Shown piece by piece: positions 23,546 to 35,835 of a stretch of DNA of 64,000 nucleotides (within the stretch, counting starts at the first letter, position 1; every line of letters begins with the position of its first letter). The DNA is from Udeniomyces pyricola. Its lineage: Eukaryota > Basidiomycota > Tremellomycetes > Cystofilobasidiales > Mrakiaceae. The translations under genes were made by a program, and so were the position numbers. The notes under the pieces are model-generated. The model was not told where the DNA came from. It saw only the letters and a program-made list of their open reading frames with translations, and did no database searches. The stretch is taken from NCBI GenBank assembly GCA_039545295.1, contig BCIK01000003.1, forward strand, positions 1,284,891 through 1,348,890, written 5' to 3'.

Positions 23546-24812
23546 TCATCCGAGGCCGTCCCAAATCTCGGTTCCAGCTTTGCTCTTAAACTTTCTTCCT
23601 GCTCGATCCGAGTTTCTGAACAGGAACTGACTCCCATAGAGCTCGAACTGCATCCTCCGTCGTTTCTCGGGCTTGGGTTTGGAGACGCCAGGGCTGGATG
23701 GACGGGAAGCCACGGGCGAAAGGGCGGGCGAGGCCGAAGCCGAAGTCGAAGGTTGTGCGTTGAGGCTTGGCGAGGGAAGAGGAATGGAGAAGGTGAAGGT
23801 TGTGTGTCTTTTCGGAACGACTGTGAGGGGGAGATAATCCATAAAGATTAGGTCAATGTTGGTACGTTGGCTCAAGAGAGGCGGAAAGATCCCTGACCAA
23901 CCAGGTCGAATATATGCGTACCTTTGACTTGATTTCGACGGGTGACGAGCTTAAAGGTGTTTTCTGTTTCATGGATAACAATCCCTTCAACGCCGATAAG
24001 GTCGAGGTGGTGAGCGTTGGTGACTGGAAGAGCGAACACCAACGTAATCATAAAGGTAAGCGAGCCGGAGAAATAACCTCTGGTATCCCAACTCTTTCGA
24101 CGCGTCGCATTCCGACCCTTCTTTCTGGTTACCGGGATGACTTTATCTGGCTATGCTACGTACCTTTGAGACAAGACCCTGTAAAGTCAGCCTTGACGAT
24201 CTTGGCTTGCAAGTTCTCGGCGTTGCCTTCCCACCTCGAGCCGTCCCCCGTTCGCCTCGCGTTCCGAACGCCGAGCAGTTCGACCATGTAATCTTCCCAC
24301 ATCGTTCCCAAACCTTGCAGACCTTCCCACGTGACTTCTCCCCTTTTAGGCACCCAGACGCCTTTGCGTTTGGCCTCTTTGCGGCTCAAGAGACCGACGG
24401 TCTGCCCCCGGACGGCCTCCTTCTCGCGTCGGGCGAGAGCGAGGGCTTTCTTTTGCGCGGCGGCGGATTGCTTTTGAGGATTGACGAGCGCGACGGATTT
24501 GGTGGAGGTTGATAATTTGGTAGTGAGCGTCTGGATTGAGGGGCCGGGCGCGGTGGGGTCTGGTGTGGACGCGAGAAGCGAAGCTAGAGTCGTTTGGGTC
24601 TCATTTGGTGTTGCGGGCGAAGCAGAGGAGAAGAGGAGACGCGTCGACTGTGATAAAGAAGATGCCATGGAATCGATAGGTCAGCATAAGGAGCGGTCTG
24701 AAGGTGGTTTGGACTGGGGTCCGTGTTGGGACCGGAAAAAGGCATATACGCGGAGTGAGTTTGGCAGTTCGCGGTAGGGGTCGAGGTCCTTGACGGAAGG
24801 GACGATTCGCAT
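23546..24812 (-). CDS. POP4: RNase P/MRP protein subunit Pop4 (Rpp29)
   Basis: Pop4/Rpp29 is a core protein of RNase P (tRNA 5' maturation) and RNase MRP (rRNA processing). The diagnostic block crosses two short introns: ADFTGSCLKV, then LIGVEGIVIHETENTFKLV, then VKVVPKRHTTFTFSIP, and near the end LYGSQFLFRNSDRAGRKFKS. Exons 24164 (3' end), 24023-23922 and 23820-23546 agree in phase. The N-terminus has two solutions. An internal Met at 24668 gives 293 residues. Splicing from an upstream exon 24812-24750 (DPYRELPNSLR at its end) by a GTATAT donor and a TTTATCACAG acceptor to 24647 also keeps frame and gives 307. I prefer the spliced form because the upstream exon has protein-like composition. 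BUD6 diverges 434 bases away. Confidence 0.9.
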
Positions 24813-25246
24813 GTTGCTGGTTGTTAGCCTGGTGGAGATATGGGCTGTATATGGGATGATGGATGATCAATGATGAGCCGGTTGAATGAATGGATATACA
24901 GGGCGTGGGGTTCGATGTGGTGGATATATACATATATCGGGTGGCTTCTGGAGGACCTGGTAGTGATGCGTGTGTGTTGGAGCTTGAAGCTTCATATAAG
25001 CTTGAAGTTGGCTTCACATAAGCCTCACAAGAGCTCCCCATAATCACGAGCTGTCGGCTGTGTGCGCAAGAGAGGGAAACCGATGGATTATGATGTCCAT
25101 CATCATCTCTCCCGATGGCACAGTTGGCAGTTGGCAGTCCGCACTCTCAACCCTCCCCCTTCCGGCCGGCTTCCTTGATCATCAACGTTCCCATCGTCTT
25201 CATCCAACGTCATCCCGTCCTCAGCTAGACTGCGACACCTCACCCA
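24813..25246. promoter_or_regulatory. Divergent promoter between POP4 and BUD6
   Basis: 434 bases lie between the POP4 upstream start (-) and the BUD6 start (+), so the promoters must share this stretch. Short TATATAT motifs occur at about 24890-24935. I could not assign a specific factor site. Confidence 0.55.
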
Positions 25247-28200
25247 ATGTCCACTCCACTGAATGATCCGAGAGACCCAAGGAGGACCGCCAGCATCGCT
25301 TCCGTCGCGAGCTCCCAACAAGCCAGGACGAACAAGCCCTCAGTCAGTTCCCGAACCACACACTCACCCCCATACCCTTGCTACGCGACCGTCCAGCTTC
25401 CCACAATCCCCTATGCAGATCTCCCAGAGCCCCTCGCTAATCCTATTCCTTCCCATGCCTTCTTGTTCGGTCTATCTCAGGCAAAGACCCGTCCGTTCAT
25501 CGTACCATTCCGTTCCGAGCACACGACTTTCTCGTCGTCTCCTTTCCCCATCAGACGCGCACAGTCCAACTCATCTTACTCCTTCTTGCTTTCTCTTTAC
25601 GCTACTCCCGGACCCGGCAGATATGGAATCAGGTGCGACCTGACTCTTCAAGACTGACATTATTTCTGTCCTGATCGTCCAAGACCTGACCAAGCTGACC
25701 CTCTCATTCACGTAATCCTCCTCCCCAGCCGTCACCAAGATCCTCGTCGCGACTCGTCATCTACTTGAAGATCTCACCAATTGGTCCAACGGTCGCGTGT
25801 CCGAGACCGAGGTGAGGGTCCTGTACTCGGAATGCAAACGGGTTTGTCAAGCTTACTCGTGAAGCTGACGTGATTGTTGCTGTCATGTCTTCCCCCTCCC
25901 CCCTTTCATCTCATCGCCTACACAGGTTTCGGATTCGTATGTTCGCCTCGGCAATGACTTCAACAAAGCCGTCGTCGCCTTTTCCGATCTCAACGTTCCC
26001 ATGAGGTATGTTATCTTCTCAATTTCCTAGGTGCTTGCTCTCGGTAGATCAAATGGCTGACCTTTCCTCACACCCACCCTTTGTAGTGACCTCCTAACCA
26101 TTCCCTCTCAGCTGCGCGTCTGCTTGGAACGATGCCTCGCCGAGGACCCTACACCCAAGAATCTTGAAATCTTCCTGCCCGAGATCAAGCGAACTATTGT
26201 CTCCCTCCTCCAAGGTCTCCAGAAGAAGCAGAACGATTACAAGATACAGAAAGAGGAGGAGAGGAAACAAGCCGACGTCACGCGTGCTCTGGAGAGAGAA
26301 CGGGCCGAGCGTGAGAGGGACAAGGAGCTTGAGCGTGAGCGGGAACGCGAGAAAGAGAGGCAGAGAGAAGCTTGGAACAGGGAAAGGGAGAGGGAGAGGG
26401 AGCGTGATGCCGCGAGGGAAAGAGATCGAGCTGGTGGCAGATCCGGCAGCGTCGCGTCCGTTAGAAGCAATACGACCGAGCGATCCACCGACGATGCGCG
26501 ATGGATTCCACCTGCCTCCCGTAACCTTCCCTCGACCAGCCAGTACCAATCCACTCGTCCTGGTCATCTCTCCATCCATTCTACGCCCTCTCGCGAGTCC
26601 TCTGGTGCATCATATCGCATCCCGTCAGCTTCTCCGCCCATCACACTCTCGCCAGCTATCAACCTCAGCCCGGGAGCCTCATCCTTTCCTTCCAATAGCA
26701 TCAACAACCCTGGCTCTCCTCAAGACCGGCCCTTCTCAACGACTTCCAGCTCGACGGCCGAGTCGAGCAGCTCTCAGCAATCGTCATCATCTCTCTCGCG
26801 CCGACACGGCATCACTGGCGGACGACATGGCCCTTTGCCGACGCCGCCCCCAGACGCCTTCCGTCCCGCCCGACGAACACCCAAGTTGAACGACAGTGGA
26901 GGAAGTGAGAGAGGAGATTCGATGCTTCTTGGGGAGGAGATTTTGTCTGGAGACCGGCGAGTCTCGGATGGTCGGAGATCACCTCATGCAAGCTCGAGGC
27001 AGCCAAGTACAAGCTCAGATGCTCCGCTACCAACTGTCACCCGTCACTCGCTTAGTGACTCTCCTGTTCCACCCCCTCGCGCTCCGTCACCCGACTCGCA
27101 TTCCTATGTCAAGCATGAGCCCATCTCGTCTCCATCCCATCCGACCATCGACCACACAATCTCGGATCCCTCTTCATCTCCCCCTTTTTCCCAGCATTTC
27201 GCCGCCTTTGCGACTCCGACCATTACCGCCCCGTCACCACCCACACCCGAAGCCCCTGCCAAGTTCCCTTCTTCTACTACATCTGTCGCCCTCGCAAGCT
27301 CGCCTTCCCTTATGCCGCTCCCCCTTGAACCGTCGTCGGCCTCTCGCACGCTGAGCCCAGACGCATCGACCGTTGCGGATCAGACGCTGTCGACGCTCCG
27401 TAAGTCGGAGCACAATATCTCCCGCCGGGCTTCCCAACGATACTCTACCTACCAAATCGGCAAGATCATGGACAATGGGGGTCTCGGAGCCTCGACTGGG
27501 AAAAAGTCGGACAGGAGGGGATCCGATATCAATTCAATGCTCGGGGGAGACAAGGCGCCCAGTCCAGCCAGACCCGTTCGATCTGCTCGAGCCGTACCTC
27601 CCGTTCCAAGTCTCCCGGCGGGGGTGACGGCCTCTCCCTTGCGCAACGGCGGGTTCGTGCCTCCTTCCCATGATGCCAGCGCTGATACGTCCATGGTTGA
27701 TCCGGACGAATCTTTTACCTCCTGGGGACCCAATGGACCACCTTCGCACTCGAGCAGTAATATTCCACCTTCGACCCCACCCCAAACTTCACCGCATCGT
27801 CGTACGGCAACCGCCCCCAACCTCTCAACCCCGCTCGAAGCAGATGAGCCCTCGACGCCGGAGTCCCTCACCCTCTTTCTCCTTCACGGCCGAGAGTGCA
27901 AGAAGTGCGTGCTCCCACCGAACCCGACGATCTCGAGCCTGAGGATGCTCTTTATGGAAAAGTTTGGCTTCAGTCCTGGTACGGAGGAATTCCCGAGCAT
28001 CTATGTGAGAGACCCCAAGACAGAGTGGCGGTACGAGTGGGATGAGGGAGAGGAGCTGAGAGATGGCGTCCAGCTGAGCCTCAATATTGAGCGTGAGTCC
28101 CACACGTGCCAGCATCTCATGATCGGACGCACGTACGAAACAGGTTTTAGACATGTGCTGATATGGGAACTACTCACTCCTGCACCTGTCCTTTTTTTTC

Positions 28201-29855
28201 TTCTGCACCGTATGGTTAAACGGTTCCGTCATTTAGCTCTGGACCAGATCCGGGTTCATATCGACGATCAAATCACAGGCCTCTCTCGAAAGCTCGAGGA
28301 CCTCATCCGAGACTCGGTCGCCCCCCTCTCTGCCCAGTTTGCCACGCTCCAAGCCACCAACGCGGCCAACCGGATCTCTTCGGCACCTTCGGGGCATTTC
28401 TCGCCGAGTGGTGGCCGGAAACTCAGCCTCATGGGATCCCCTCACATCTCCCCCCAACATCGCTCGGCCTCGGTTACGAGACTCCCGACAGGCTCGCTTG
28501 GAACCGACGTCAATCTGGACGTGCCGCCAGCTAAGATGCTCGTTCAGCAACCGACGGGCGAACATCAGCAGCAGCAGTCGCCTCAACCATACCCCCAGGG
28601 CGAATCGAACGCTTCTTCGTTTTCCTCGGCCAACCTTTCCATCGACTCTGAAGGGTCCGCGTCTTCTTCTTCTTCTATTTCCTCCTCATCCTCTACGATT
28701 CATCCTCAACAACCTTCCACCCAGCCACTGGCATCTCCTCAGGTCTCGGCCCAACTCGTCGCAACGCTCCGTTCCCAATTCGACGAGGTGCAAAACCTCC
28801 GACGCGACCTGGGCGTGATGCGCCAGGTTCACGCCGATGGTATGAAGACGGTCTCTTCGACCTTCACCCGGATCCGCAAAGAAAATCAACGACTACGTGA
28901 CGTGGCGTCGCGTTCACTCGGTGGAGGTCGATCGTTTGTGGAAGAAGGTAAAGTCAAGATCGACCTTCAGTCGCAAGATGTCTTGCGCAAGGTCGAAGAT
29001 CTCGCCGACGTGGTCGAGGAACTCCATCTGGACGTGACGGAGAAGATGGTTGTGCCGAAACCGTCGCTGATGCGGTCGCTTCGCAAAGGCGTTGCGGAGG
29101 CTCAGGTCCAGCTTGAGGAACTCGTCAAGACGACGGCGGCAGCGGCGACGACGTGGCGAACGACGTGGTCGCAAGAGATGGAGAACGTCATGGCGGAGGA
29201 AAAACAACTCAATCATCACCTCGCCTTCACCGTCGACATTCAAGCTGATTTCAAAGCGCTCAAGGAGGTGTTTGATCAGATTGAGCTCTATGCCGCTCAT
29301 CGAGCTTCCATGGCGTCCTCTTCGACAAGTAGTATCACCGGCCCATCCTCGCTTCGAAAAGGATACCGACCCCCACCGTCTCCCTCGACCGAAGATCCGT
29401 CGGAGAACCTGTCGTCCGTCCTGTTCGAGATCAAGGGCGCCAACGTCGATCCAACTAAGCGCCTCAAGGCGATTGAGCAAGCCCAGCGGATGCGTGAGCG
29501 GGAGCTCGCCGAGGCTCGCGAGGGTGGTAACGAGCTCGCCAGTCAGCTCAGCGAATTTGTCGACGGCCGAAAGTTGAGGAAGACGGGCGGGATCGAGGAG
29601 GCCGAACGGGTCCGTCAGAGGAAGAACGAGTTGGCGCTGAGGAATGGGTTGGTCGCTGGGAATAGTACTGGAAGTAGTGGTGGGAGTGGGTCGATGGTAC
29701 CACCACCACTAGCGGCAAGTCACGTAAACAACACCGGTAGTGGCGGGAGTGGGGGTGGCTCGGGTCCGACCACCCCTGCTCCCCCTCCTTTGCCAGCATC
29801 CGAGAGTGGCGGTGGAGTAAGCGAAGGCGAGGAGGGCAAGGACGAACTTGCATAG
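25247..29855 (+). CDS. BUD6: Bud6/Aip3 actin- and formin-binding polarity protein
   Basis: Bud6 binds actin and the formin tail and helps nucleate cables at polarity sites. An exon at about 25730 starts AVTKILVATRHLLEDLTNWS, the family's N-terminal domain, followed by SDSYVRLGNDFNKAVVAFSD and DLLTIPSQLRVCLERCL. A run rich in Arg-Glu pairs (about 26265-26430) predicts a long charged helix. A Ser/Pro-rich linker follows. The conserved core begins ESLTLFLLHGRECKKCVLPP and ends with LDQIRVHIDDQITGLSRKLE; the intron at 28093-28236 splits it and is itself a multiple of three without a stop. The C-terminal coiled-coil region (about 28740-29300) is the actin/formin-binding part of the family. It ends in Gly/Ser/Pro repeats. 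The first exon starts MSTPLNDPRDPRR at 25247; its joins up to 25643 are uncertain. Confidence 0.9.
26265..26430 (+). repeat. BUD6: Arg-Glu-rich coding repeat in BUD6
   Basis: GAGCGN/GAGAGG codon pairs repeat through about 55 codons. The encoded segment alternates Glu and Arg and would form a highly charged single helix or coiled coil between the N-terminal domain and the disordered linker. Confidence 0.75.
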
Positions 29856-31350
29856 ATAGGTCCGGGGACAACGGTGAAAAAAGGGAAAAGGTAGGGAAAG
29901 GGAGGAAGGGGGAAAAATGACCCGATGAAGGAGAGAAACGAGGTTTCTTATTTTGCTTTTGTTTATTCGTTATCGTCGATTCTTAACATACCTCTCTCTT
30001 TCTTCTTGACGTTACTTGAGCTTTCCTGCTCTCATATTCTTTGCACCTCCTCTTCTATTCCCCTCCTTCCCTCGACCCCCCATCTTTTCTTACCTTGGCT
30101 TCTCATACTTCCCAATCACGTCCCTTAGTAGCACTTCCAGATCACGCTACCTTTGCATCAACCCCACCGATCCACTCACTTACCAACGACTGGGCCCTGT
30201 CTGCATCTCACGCGCTAGCTAGCCAGTGCGCAGTGTATTGGCCTTGCCAACGCCCATTCGTCTATTCCCCCCCCCCCTCCCCTTCCCCTTCCCCTGCCCT
30301 CTTTTTCTTTTTATTATCTCTTCGCTCGCTTCGTCCAGGGACCATTTTCGCATCCGGTTTCCATCTCTTCCTTTTTTTTTTTCCACTCTCTGAGGTCTCT
30401 GCCTGCATCACGTTGTCCCCCCACCCCCCCGCCCTTCCCCGGCCCCTTCCTCCTTCCCTCTTTTCCAATGATAGCCATCATATTTTCAGCTTGGCACTTT
30501 TTTTTTTCTCTTTTCTTTCGAATGATCCATCTCGACTCCCCGCGCGCAACCGATTCTTAGCACGGAAAGTATCAAAGAATGAAAGGAGAGAAAAAGGAGC
30601 TGTAGTTGGATCCTGAGACGGGATATTTCAATTCAACATACTTCCTACTGAGTTCTTGAAGGGGGGGGAAGCTGATATGGAAATTGGTTTATCGATTAAC
30701 AGAGGGTGATTATGGGACGCGTTAAGAAAAGAAAGAAGAAAAAAAAAACAAGGCAGAACAAACAAACAAACAAACAAACAAACAAACGAGAAAAACGGAC
30801 GTGAGGGGACCGAAGAAGAAGAAGGAAAAAAAAAAAGTAATAATAAAAAAAAACGGATGTCCGTGCAGAGGGGGTTTTATACTAAGGAAAAAGAAGGATG
30901 TTGGGTGCAGAGCCCGGCCGGAGTTGGTCGGTCGATAAAATAAAACTGTTCTCCCCCCGCCCTGAAAGAAAAGGAAAGATCAAGACGACAATGCATGCAT
31001 GTACAGATCGGACACTACAAGGCCAAGGCACAAGAAGGAACCGCACGCCCGGCCCTAGAGGAGGACCGGATCAGAGCTAGAGGTTGGGAAGACAAGAATG
31101 ATGGGTTTGGAGCCCCCATATGTGCAAGGAAGGGCGAACAAGAGAGAAAGAAGAAAGAGTAAACCACGAAACAAACTTGCAAGAGAAAAACGAGATGCAT
31201 GATTCCCTTCCGGCGATCCGATCCCCCTGATGATACTACTGTAGACCCCCTTGCTGACTCGTTACCCCAGTCGGCCTGGTCTGGCCTGGCGTGGACCCCC
31301 CAATCCCCCCCCACCCTTTCTTGAAACCACTTTGCGTCATCATACCTCAA
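29856..31350. other. Intergenic between convergent 3' ends (BUD6 and the bZIP gene)
   Basis: Both neighbours end here. The + strand is T/C-rich up to about 30540 and A/G-rich after 30700, which mirrors the 3' UTRs of genes on opposite strands. A CAAA tandem tract (about 30759-30787) is present. No coding region is supported. Confidence 0.65.
30759..30787. repeat. (CAAA)n tetranucleotide tract
   Basis: About seven consecutive CAAA units in the intergenic 3' region between BUD6 and the bZIP gene. Confidence 0.9.
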
Positions 31351-34284
31351 CTAATACACACTCTGCCCATCTTCTCTCTCCAACGGGCTAACCATGAGCT
31401 CGTTCCAACTGGCCGACTCACTCCTCGGTCGACCACCCATATTCGCTCTGCCTGCTCCTTTCCCCCCTCCGTCCGACAACCCCCTCGCGGCCGATTCCCC
31501 TCGTCCCGAGTCCGGATGCGGCGTGAATCCCGTGCTGAGCGATGGATCCCACAGCCAGGATTCCGAGCTTGGGGGACCCGTCGGGGTGACTTCGGACGAG
31601 GTCGCATAAGGTTGAAAAGGAGGTGCGAATCGACCATTCGGGTAATGTAGGTGATGATGGTGGGGGTGATGAGGATTTAGAGGGGTTGATGAAGACGAAG
31701 CGTTCGAGGTGGAGCGTGGACGTGAAGACGTTTCGGTCGGGTCAGGACGTAAGGAGGAACAAGAGGACGATGAAGACGATGCGAAGAGGACTCGGGAATT
31801 CCCGTCGGAGGGGAAGCCAGAGATGGGTGAGGGGTTAATGGAAGGGTCTGAAAGGAAGGGATCGGGCCGGGAAGTGCTACCTTCGGAACAACCTCCTTCT
31901 TGAGCATATATACTTGACGAGTATGACGAAGTGTCTTGATTGGATCCGACATGGCTGTCTATGGAGGATGAAGGAAGAGGGGGCGGAGCAAGAGGTGGAA
32001 CGATTTGCTTTGTTCGAGCAGTGAATGACGTCTGAAGTTGGGGAAGGGTAGAAAGGAGCGAGCTCGATCGGGTATGGGTCGTTATGTTGGGGGCATGACT
32101 TGGGTTGGTGTGAGGTGCAGGTCTGGGCGAAATTCCGGATGGCGTCGGTGCAGGAGAGATGGGTAGTGGAGGGGATGGCGAAGGGCCAGCTTTGGATCTC
32201 GCTGATGTGTTTTGGTGAGCAACCATTCCGGGAAAGGACAGCATCTCGGGCGAGGATGTGTAACTGTCTCCGACGTTGACGAGAGCTCGCGGTTGCAGGT
32301 ATGTGGTTGAGGCCGACGTCGGGTGAACATCAGCGTTGTCCTGGTGACCGTCTGTCGGGGTTGGGTCTGGAAAAAAGTTGGAATAAACGGCTGGAGTAAA
32401 ACCTGTAGAGGACGAAGAGTCGGCGGAAAAGGTAGCGTAGGCCGAGGCAGGGTTACCAGAGATCGAGCACGAGGACGTTGCGTTGACGGGTGTGAGGAGG
32501 TAGTCAGAATCGGAATTAGAGCGCATCCGCTCGTTCGGATTAGGCGAGACGAATGGCTGAGGGGCATGCGGAGGAAGAGAAGATCGATGTTGCGGTGGAG
32601 GCAGGTTCCCTGCTCGCTGCATAGCCATCGTGAACATGGGCGGTTGCTCGCCGTTGGTCGACATCATCATCTCGGGTCGTGACTGCTCCTCATGCTGCTG
32701 ATGATGCTGATGCTCTTGGGAACTCTCGGCCATCCATCTCGCAACATCCCTCGTCCCAGCAAAACTCATCAAAACGGCTTCGTTCTGCTCTTTCTGAAGG
32801 CGTAATTGCTCTTGAATCGGCATCGGAGGTGGAGGTAATTGCGTTGGGAATGAGACCATCTGGTCGTGTATCGAGGACTGGAAATGCGAATACGGAAAGC
32901 TGTGCACAGGGAACGGATAAGGAGTGGCGCCCGGGTGAAAAGGGGGGGAGATGGGATGAGGTAGGCTATGGATGAACCCGCCAGACTGCTGACGAGAGCG
33001 AGGGTCGAGCGATAGTCGGTCCGATGAGGACTGGCGAGATTTTTGCAATGGGTTGGACGAGTCTCGGCGATGGCGTCGATCCCCTTCCGGAAGGTCAATC
33101 TTACTACCCGTGAAGGAAGGCCGGTTGACATCTTCTTCATCTGCATCGTCGTCGAGTCGAGGATTGATGACCGTTCTGCCTTGACCGTCGAGCTGGATCC
33201 TCGCTTTGACCAGTTCCCCCTCGAGCCACTTGATCATGACATCTCTCTCCCTTACTTTGCGATCTTCCTCCTCTTTCTGCCTTCTCATCTCGTTCAGTTG
33301 GTTTTGAGTTGAGGCAAGGATCTTCTTAAGTTCGGCAAGCTCCTCTTGAGCTGAAGCGAGGAGGCCCACTTGAGATTCGAGAGTCATGAGATGCTGGGCG
33401 CGACGCTCTCTCTGTCGGAAAGAGAATATACGGACACCAAAAATCAGATGGTACAATTAGCGGCCAATCACTTTCGTTGGTGATTTTGGTAAGCAGTGCT
33501 ATCATACTAGAGAGGACAAAATGACAAGTGAACGAGGGGGCGTTTACATATGTATATATATGCATATACATGCATGCACGTTATGACTCACATGGGCTCG
33601 CTGCTTCAATCGATTCCTCGTTCTTTGGCTAATCTTGCGCTTGAGGCCTGGTTCTCCACCGTCGTCCTGGCCGCCGTCATCGTCATCGTCCTCATCATCG
33701 GGCTCAGCAATACGTTTCTTGGATCGCTTGGCGCTCGTGGAGGATGAGACGGAATTCACTCCAGTCGAGGTGCGCGTCGATCTGGTCTTTGGGGGTGATG
33801 GCTCAACGAGACCGCCTCGGGTTGCCGTCGAAGAGGTGGATGCATAGGGCTCTTGGACTGCGTGGTAGGGGGCTCCGGTGCCAAGGTTAGCGTCCTCGGT
33901 CGCGTAGGTGGCGAACGACGAGGACTGTTGCGCCGAGCTGCCATATGAATAGCGGTTGTGGTGAGAAGAGGTGGTCATGATGGAAAAATCGGATTCATCC
34001 ATGCTGACGTTGCCGTCGGAACTGGCAGCGTCGGACGAGAAGGCGATTGAGTAGTCGTACGAAGACGAGGAGACCGCTGGACCGGTCGCCAACGTCGTCT
34101 CGAACGAGCTCGTCTGGGGAGCATTGAAGGCGGAAGGGGAAGACTGTATGCTGAGGTGGGAAAAGTCGGGTGGAACAACTGGAGTAGATATAGGACGATG
34201 CTGCTGAGGCGGGTACGGACGGGTGGCGGTCATGGTGGTGACTCCGGGAGCTGACGGGGTTGGCGAAGGGGGGAGGAGCTCCAA
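31351..34284 (-). CDS. bZIP transcription factor, Pap1/Yap-like basic region
   Basis: Exons 34284-33592 and 33411-31351 sum to 918 codons (917 residues) with phase 0 at the join. The junction lies inside the DNA-contact helix: exon 1 ends NRLKQRAH and exon 2 starts RERRAQHLMTLE, giving the fungal AP-1-like pattern N-x3-Q-R-A-x-R-x-R. A zipper follows with Leu at four consecutive heptads in LESQVGLLASAQEELAELKK and on, then a longer coiled coil rich in Glu, Lys and Gln. Before the basic helix is a nuclear-type basic/acidic stretch (KRSKKRIAEPDDED). The N-terminus and the 550-residue C-terminus are Ser/Pro/Gln-rich and presumably regulatory; I see no clear Cys-rich redox domain of Yap1 type. 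The start could also be the second Met, at 34233. It binds DNA in the nucleus; targets are unknown. Confidence 0.88.
33412..33591 (-). other. Intron inside the bZIP basic helix
   Basis: The 180-base intron starts GTGAGT after the codon for His and ends CCGACAG. Its length is a multiple of three, but an in-frame stop occurs about 16 codons into it, so a retained transcript would make the N-terminal 231 residues without the zipper. Confidence 0.8.
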
Positions 34285-35835
34285 GGTAAATACGCAGCGT
34301 CGTCGTTGAGGTCAACTGGCTTGGCTGGCTGAACGGGACAGGTTAGGGTGAAGCGTTGAGGACCGGACCGGATTTGGTGGGTGTAAGAGATGGAGAGAGT
34401 GAGGGACACGTCGATGGATGGAAATCTCAAAGACAAGAAACAAGAGCCAAGGGGAAGGGACGAAGGACGAAGGACGAAGGACGAAGCAGAGAAAGAGACT
34501 GCAACCGGGAAGAGAAAGCATTGGAGGGCCCCAACGCCGGTCTGTCACCCTTTAGCCCGGCGATGGTTAAGGGACGGATCCGATCATCCATAATCTTCGC
34601 TTGCCCAGCTCGCTCGATACGCCCGCGTCATCATCTAATCTCGCTCTGATAAATTATCTGCACCCGATCTGACCGGGGGAGGGCGTACACACGCATATAT
34701 GCATCCTCTATTTTGCTTCATTCATCTCGACTTTCATACGGTCAATGTCTTATTCTATACCATGGATTCTCACTAGCTGTCGCATACATGTCATGTCGAT
34801 TAATCATGCGCTCAACTCTTTGTACCCGTCTCCTTTCAATTGCACTTCCTCGAATAACAATCGATGATATGGATATAAAACCCGGGCTCCGCGGCGACAG
34901 CGACGGGTGGCCCATGCGAGCCATGAGTGCATGATCCAACAGCTGCAAAATCGACCTGCATATCTTTAATGAATGGAATCTCCGCCTCAATCGGTCTACA
35001 AAATCAATGATGATCAACGTCTCAAACGATCCTCATCCGGGGTGACTGACTGTCCTGCCTTTCTTGTGACTGACCGGCCGATTCGGTCGACGAACCAAGA
35101 CGAACGTCGAACGTGATACTGTACGTACAGTGATAACTTGACGACCTGCAGGCCGACCAGACAGGTCCGACAACAATGAAGAGGCGTACTAGAGTTATGC
35201 GTAATTAGACGATGCAGCGTCGATACGTATCAATGAGTACGTACGGCCAATAGACCCCTCTGGAGCTACGTACGCATGTCCCAGAGTTTTCTTACACGCA
35301 GAAATCAATGGCATAAGTACAGAGGGGCTGGCTGTTCGAGAAGAGCTAGCTATAGAGGACAAGTGATGTCGATGACGTGTACTGGCAGCGTATATATATA
35401 TATCTGAGAGCAGACTATTCTATATAAGGAACTGAGTTGACTGTACGTAATACACAACTAATATGATAGCGAAACGTTGAAGCGGCTATAAGCAAATGAA
35501 TAACCAGGGTGAGCAACGGGATAAGAGAAGATACAAAGCTAGCAATGATAACAACCAGAGCAAGGGCGGTAGAGAGACATCATGAGTCAGGTGGATGGAC
35601 TGAAAGAGTGAGCGATCGACTGTTGGGACAGTTGACTATGGGTAAACGACCGCACATTCTAGTAGTCTCAAACTTGCTTGTTCTACGGATGGGTTATATA
35701 TTGATAGAGCGAAAAGAAAGAAGAGGACGAAGGAGCCCAGGTCGAAGGGTATTAGAGGACCCGGAGATCGATCGAGGGCAAAAGTCGTGGATCATATACC
35801 TCGTCACAGACGGGGCGCAGTAGTAAACGTAGACT
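34285..35835. other. Upstream region of the bZIP gene and 3' side of the glycoside hydrolase
   Basis: No gene is supported in these 1.5 kb. Both neighbours are on the minus strand, so this is the bZIP promoter region. It contains a tandem GGACGAA tract (about 34455-34483) and five TACGTA palindromes between 35123 and 35449. Open frames are short. Confidence 0.6.
35123..35449. promoter_or_regulatory. Cluster of TACGTA palindromes
   Basis: TACGTA occurs at 35123-35128, 35224-35229, 35238-35243, 35267-35272 and 35444-35449. Five copies in 327 bases is about sixty times the number expected by chance in DNA of even composition. TACGTA is the centre of TTACGTAA-type sites bound by fungal bZIP factors, and the bZIP gene starts about 0.85 kb downstream. 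The regulatory role is inference. Confidence 0.4.

Noticed and set aside
31351..31900. A separate gene opposite the bZIP C-terminus
   Set aside because: The + frames are short and lie antisense to a continuous 687-codon exon.
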